From the NCBI GenBank assembly GCA_002150815.3, contig NDFF03000013.1:682001-746000 (forward strand): 64,000 nucleotides of DNA. Reading direction: 5' to 3'. Of this stretch, positions 59,672-64,000 are shown one piece after another; the first letter of the stretch is position 1; every line of letters begins with the position of its first letter. This DNA is from Grammothele lineata (taxonomy: Eukaryota; Basidiomycota; Agaricomycetes; Polyporales; Polyporaceae). The notes under the pieces are model-generated. The model searched no databases, was not told the origin of the DNA, and saw only the letters and a program-made list of their open reading frames with translations. Both the position numbers and the translations under genes were made by a program.

Positions 59672-61778
59672 CTATGAGACGCGTGGCGCTTCCGCCTGCG
59701 CACGCATGCTCCGCGAGAGGCCGGACTGGTAGTTAATCGAGGACGCCTTGGCCCTGAGGCTCCCAGATACGCTCGATAAGCCCGACGTACTGGATGCGCT
59801 GTCGCGGCGTGCTTGCATCGGACGCGCCTGCGATGACGGGTACAGTTGGTGCAGCGGCGGATCGCGCGTCGAAGCAGCGTGCGTAAGCAGCGTCGAAGAG
59901 ATCGCGGGGGCGGGGGCGGAAATAAACGGGGGATTGGGCGTGGCGGGGACCGTGGGCGCTGTCTGCGAATTGACCGAGGATGCGCGGGCGCGCTCGCGTT
60001 CCGCCGCGGCGGTGCTAGCCACGGAGATCGCGGTGGGGATGCCGAGGAGCTGGTGCTTATAAGGCACGGGATACTCCTTCTCCGGGGTGGCATGGGAGGA
60101 AGCCGTCGGAGAAGGATTGCGTGTGGAAGACATCGTGCTCGGGAACTTCGAACGCGAGCGGTCCTCGGTGAGGGAGGGCTTGCGCGAGGGCATGGCCGAC
60201 GCGTTCGAGAGGGGATCCTGGAGGACATCGCGGAGCTGCGCCAGACGTTCGTGTCGCTCGTGCTGCTCCTGCTCATAAGGATCCGCACGTAGCCCGAGGG
60301 CGTTCTCAAGAGGGCGAGCACCGTAGTGAATCGGGGCACCGGGAGGCGACGTCGAAGAGCTGGACATTCGAACGTCGAGCAGACTTCGCGGGACAGAGAT
60401 CGACATTGCGTCCGGATCGGGGCGGGAGAGCAGCGACGAGTTGCTACGATTGCGCCGATGCACATCCGATCTGGGGTTGATGGGGATCGACCGTGAGGCG
60501 GACGAAATGAAGACGCCGTTGCTGGGGTGGCTGCGATCGTCATCGATCCCATCGTCGATGTCGTCTGTAAGGGGCGCAAAGTCTGTCAGGCTAGGAGGGA
60601 GCTCCGGCATAGGCTGATTCAAAGGCACGGGGGAAAGCTGGAACATGGCCTCCTTGCCAGACACTTGGTTGTTGATCGTCGCACCCTCTTCTTTGAGGAC
60701 GGCGAGCTGCTCGGTCTTAGACCCGCTGAGGTCGTGCACGTAAAAGTAGCGAGGGCTACGTTTGGCCTTCTCCAGCTCGTCAGCTAAACGGTGGCACTCG
60801 TTCGACGCGTCAGCCAGCTAGCGAAAGGGGAGAAAAAATTAAGAGAATTGGTCAAACAAAGCGAACGAATGACCTCGTACTTTGCTGTGAAAGGGAAGTC
60901 TGACATTAGCAATTGCAAGCCCGGGACACGATAACGAACTCACGCTCTCCACTCGTCGCACTCCTTCTGCAGCCGTTCTTTATCACTCTTGAGCGCTTCC
61001 TCCTCAGCGAGAAGGAGCTCGCGTTCTTCAAAGCTCTCCTGCTCGAGCTTCCTGTACTTAATCGCCGCGGACTCACGCTCCTCGGCAAGCAACGTCTCGA
61101 GGCGCTGGCGCTCTCTCTCTATTTCCTCCGTGAGATCCTGCTGCTTCTTGAGGGCCTCTTCGGTTTCCGCAGCATTGGTCGACAGCTTCTCCATCTTCCC
61201 CGCCAGTACATTGTATTTGTACAGGAGCGAATAAGCTGCGCGCAAGTCTGTGTGCTAGAATTGTGTCAGCGTTGCATCGGGACCATGAGGAAGCAGACAT
61301 ACCTCATCAGAAGGTTGCGCCTGAAGCCAGGTGCGTACGGTGTCCAACAGCTCCCTCAGCTCACTGACTGTGGCTCCTTCGAGAACAATCTGCGACATAT
61401 AGGACTGGAATCGGCGCGCCTGGGCAAGCGTGTCGAGATCGCCGGCGAGAACCATCGGGGTAGCAGGGGGAAGCTTCGTCTTATCGACATGAATCCTCCT
61501 CAAGTCCGTCGGGAGGAAAGGGATGCGGCAGAGCGGACACTCTGACCTGGTCAGCTGGCCTAAGCAGCTGTAGTACCGGACAATGGGGAGCAGGACGGCG
61601 TGAAGGGGAATGAGCGCATTGGCGGATGGACTATCAGCGGCGCGCACAGTGATGCGTGGACAGGACCAACGAACCTCTGGCAGAAGATGTGTCCACAGGC
61701 GATGGCGAGGGGCTCTTTGCGGACATGGTAGCCTTCGAGGCAGACGTCGCAACGGGAATTGGGGTGGAGTACGAGCAT
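59672..61778 (-). CDS. RING-type zinc finger/coiled-coil protein, paralogue 3
   Basis: Exons 61675-61778, 61303-61567, 60944-61254, 60881-60884 and 59672-60817 close to 609 residues. The ATG at 61778 was chosen because MLVLHPNSRCDVC aligns with MLVVHPSSQCDVC of paralogue 2. RING residues: CDVC, IACGHIFCQSC and ECPLC. Then come LRRIHVDKTKLPP, a helical block ending QPSDE, a long coiled coil (ETEEALKKQQDLTEEIERER to LADELEKAKR) and a Ser/Pro-rich tail. Introns after FCx, after the helical block and around the micro-exon match paralogue 2 in position and phase, so these two are the closer pair. Likely a RING E3 or scaffold of unknown target. Confidence 0.87.
60881..60884 (-). other. 4-nt internal micro-exon of RING paralogue 3
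   Basis: CAAA, flanked by TTCACAG and GTACGA, between introns of 59 bp (60885-60943) and 63 bp (60818-60880). Needed to join WRA (phase 2) to LADASNECH (phase 0), yielding Ala-Lys as in paralogue 2. Confidence 0.62.
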
Positions 61779-64000
61779 GATCAACGATGGGCGAGACCAA
61801 CGCGGGCGCGGGGGGCGAGGGGAAGGGGGCGGAGAGTCCGGGATAATATAGAGGCGGAGGCCGGTCGCCTAGCGCGCATCGCGTGTTGGCTGGGCCATGT
61901 ACAAGCTGGACGGAAAGGACGTGCTGGATGGCACACCCGCGAGCGGCAGAGGGATCGGGCGTGCATCTCTGCAACCGCTGTTCCGCGCCGAAAGCATGGT
62001 GATGAACCAAAGGTGGGATATTGTTACCGAACCCCCGGGGCGCTATCGGAACGGTGGCTGCCGGGGACACCGTCGTCTACGGGGATGTGCCCGTTCGATA
62101 AGCGGAACTCGACCGCGGGGGACTCCTTCCCAGACGCTATCTGTGGATGGTGGAACTGCCCGATGTCTCGTCCAGACGGGCTCCGGGGACGGTAGCGCTA
62201 CTGGGCGTCCCCAGGAGCAGGTGATCGGATTCCGGATCGAGTCTCCTGGCCTCGCGAGCCTCGTGTGCCTCAGCGTCTACAAAGTCAAGGCAGTCAGCGC
62301 GAGACAAGTGCGACACTCCCCCGAGACGCGCCTCTCATGCTGCGAGGCGATGGCGACCACACGACCGCCTGTAAGATTACACATCGCTTCATCCACTGTG
62401 GCCAGCTCTGTACGTCGTTCTTCGACGTGTAGGAGCCGCACTGTCTCATGCACTGACCCGATGCCGCATGGCACCGCATGACTGGCATATCACAAAGGTG
62501 ACCCACTTCACAAGGAACACGGTGGAATAGAGGTGAACTTACCGGTGCTGCACGGCCCCACACATACGTGTGATGACATTGGGGATGTTGCACGCAGACT
62601 GCGTCAGCGGCTCGTGCAACAATAGAAGCCTGAAGGCCCGAACCCGCAGTAAAATGGGGATCGGAAAGGCAGTCCGGGGGCGCACGTGTTGTCGCTCTCA
62701 TGGTTGCACTTGTTCGACCTCCCGGAGACAGTAACCGAAGGTGAGTAGGGCAGGTTCTGCTTCTTGGAAGTCGGCAGCTGGAAGCTGAGACGTGTGAATC
62801 GAACTGCCGCAGAGGTAGTATGGACCAGGACGTAGGGATCGTCGGATTTGGGAAAATGTATCTAGGCTTGCAGAACCGTCCGCTGTGTGATAGACCGGAA
62901 GTGAAGGGAAGTCTGTATATGAGACAACGATCGTGGATACCAGCTCCGCAAAACGCACACTTGCGACCCGCGTCGCACAAATGTCGCGCTTATAAGTATA
63001 CAGCATGCTGTATCATGCATGATGGAAGAGAACAATTGCATCTCATGGTAGCAACAGTGTGCAAAATGTCTGTTGGCACTCGTATGTTATTACTACATCA
63101 CATGTGAGTACAGTCGCTGTGAAGGAATCGTGTCGCGTGTAGTACGTACCCGTGCCTCTGCCAGAAGATGGGCCGATACTCGTCATCGAAGAATGAGATG
63201 CAACGTGCTTGTACCGGCAGGAAGAGGTTTTTCTATGTGCTGGTATGTTATGCTCATGCTCCTGGTGTGGGGTGTCTCGAAGTGTATGTCTAAAAAGTGT
63301 TCCAGGCAGTCGGGGGCTGCATTCACAGAAGTAAAATTTCTGTGTGACGTGATGCGATCACGTGGCATCTCGCACACCGAGTCACGATATTGAACGCTTC
63401 TCCTTCAAGCTTCAGCGCTTCAGCTTCAAGCTCAAGGGGTCTCATTGCATACACCTCAACGCTCTTCGGGGAAACTGGTGTCGTTGAGAGCCCATATGAC
63501 ACGATGTAGCAAGAGAACCACTACATATGAAGGCTGCTGTGCACCCGTTGTCCACCACAAGACTCAGGGTGCTCCCCTGCGGCCTGCGTGGCAGGAGCCT
63601 AGAGACCCGCCGAACATGACGGTAAGCACTGAGCCCATTTGACAAGTTTTCGTACAACGGCGTTCAGATGGCTTTCTTTCAGCGTGGAGTAATAGCGCAG
63701 CCCAAGGCTCCTTTACTCGGCGCATTTACTTGGGTAGTGAAGTAATGGTTCCTGTAAGTAATAGAATCGCTGCAGCCCGTCGGTTCGACGGACGCTTCTG
63801 AGTCCTTCACGTGAGTCATGGTTACTAGATGGTGGTCGTCCTGCAGCGAAGATTCAAGAACCATGATACTTCCTCCACAGAACGTCCCCCTACCGGTTAC
63901 GTTCGGCGACTTAGTAATTCAGGCCCGACCTTTGCAAGTCTCGCTCTACCTCTTAGGCCGATCCGATAAGCCATGCGCTCGAACCATGTCCCAAGTAGCG
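61779..64000. other. Right-end region without a supported gene
   Basis: Promoter of RING paralogue 3 (a TATATTAT-like site at 61843-61850, 65 bp before the ATG) and then about 2 kb of unassigned sequence. A 228-codon minus-strand frame at 62294-62980 has no domain and no splice support. Short CTTCAAGCTTCAGCGCTTCA-type repetition occurs near 63400-63435. Confidence 0.35.

Noticed and set aside
62294..62980. 228-codon minus-strand frame with several Cys/His
   Set aside because: Cys and His spacing fits no zinc-binding family, and no neighbouring exon joins it.
1..64000. CRISPR array, biosynthetic gene cluster or retroelement
   Set aside because: No spaced direct repeats, no core biosynthetic enzymes and no reverse transcriptase, integrase or transposase motifs were seen.

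Overview
The window comes from the nuclear genome of a filamentous basidiomycete, most likely an Agaricomycete and possibly a wood-decay polypore. The evidence is GC-rich coding sequence, many spliceosomal introns of about 45-75 bp (GT..AG, often GTRNGT donors), a tandem family of DUF6534 membrane proteins that is a hallmark of Agaricomycetes, a family-1 pectate lyase, and ordinary eukaryotic housekeeping genes. There is no sign of prokaryotic, viral or organellar sequence. All exon boundaries were read by eye from splice signals and frame closure.

Layout. 0-7.2 kb: 5' part of eIF3 subunit l (-), a Cid1/PAP-like nucleotidyltransferase (+), and the four-RRM ribosome-biogenesis protein Nop4/RBM28 (-). 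7.2-12.5 kb: a GC-rich block with no gene I can support. 12.5-14.0 kb: the first of three RING/coiled-coil genes (+). 14.8-15.6 kb: an unresolved coding-like fragment (-). 16.7-25.5 kb: three tandem DUF6534 seven-helix-type membrane protein genes (-); the second loses its start codon in an assembly gap next to a 52-G run. 27.2-30.0 kb: two related single-pass membrane protein genes (-). 31.1-31.8 kb: the exocytic R-SNARE synaptobrevin (-). 34.0-35.3 kb: a secreted pectate lyase (+). 35.7-39.8 kb: a 1281-residue CAMK-type kinase (-). 40.3-42.3 kb: mRNA export factor GLE1 (-). 42.7-43.8 kb: an F-box-like protein (+). 45.6-46.0 kb: a truncated cyanase relic (-). 46.8-50.1 kb: ribosomal protein S14 and a Sct1/Gpt2-type acyltransferase (+). 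51.4-54.8 kb: the second RING gene (-). 55.4-57.1 kb: a divergent pair encoding a VAMP7-type R-SNARE (-) and Sec61 beta (+). 59.7-61.8 kb: the third RING gene (-). 61.8-64 kb: no supported gene.

Functionally this is a mixed chromosomal segment and not a biosynthetic cluster. Several genes belong to the secretory and endomembrane system (Snc1-type synaptobrevin, VAMP7 type, Sec61 beta, the acyltransferase) or to translation and RNA biology (eIF3l, Nop4, GLE1, S14, nucleotidyltransferase). They sit among lineage-specific families (RING/coiled-coil, DUF6534, single-pass proteins) that have duplicated locally.

The most unusual signal is exon architecture. Two RING paralogues appear to share a 4-nucleotide internal micro-exon at the same place. 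All three DUF6534 copies share a 19-nucleotide micro-exon. S14 and Sec61 beta have first coding exons consisting only of ATG, and synaptobrevin has its ATG split by an intron.
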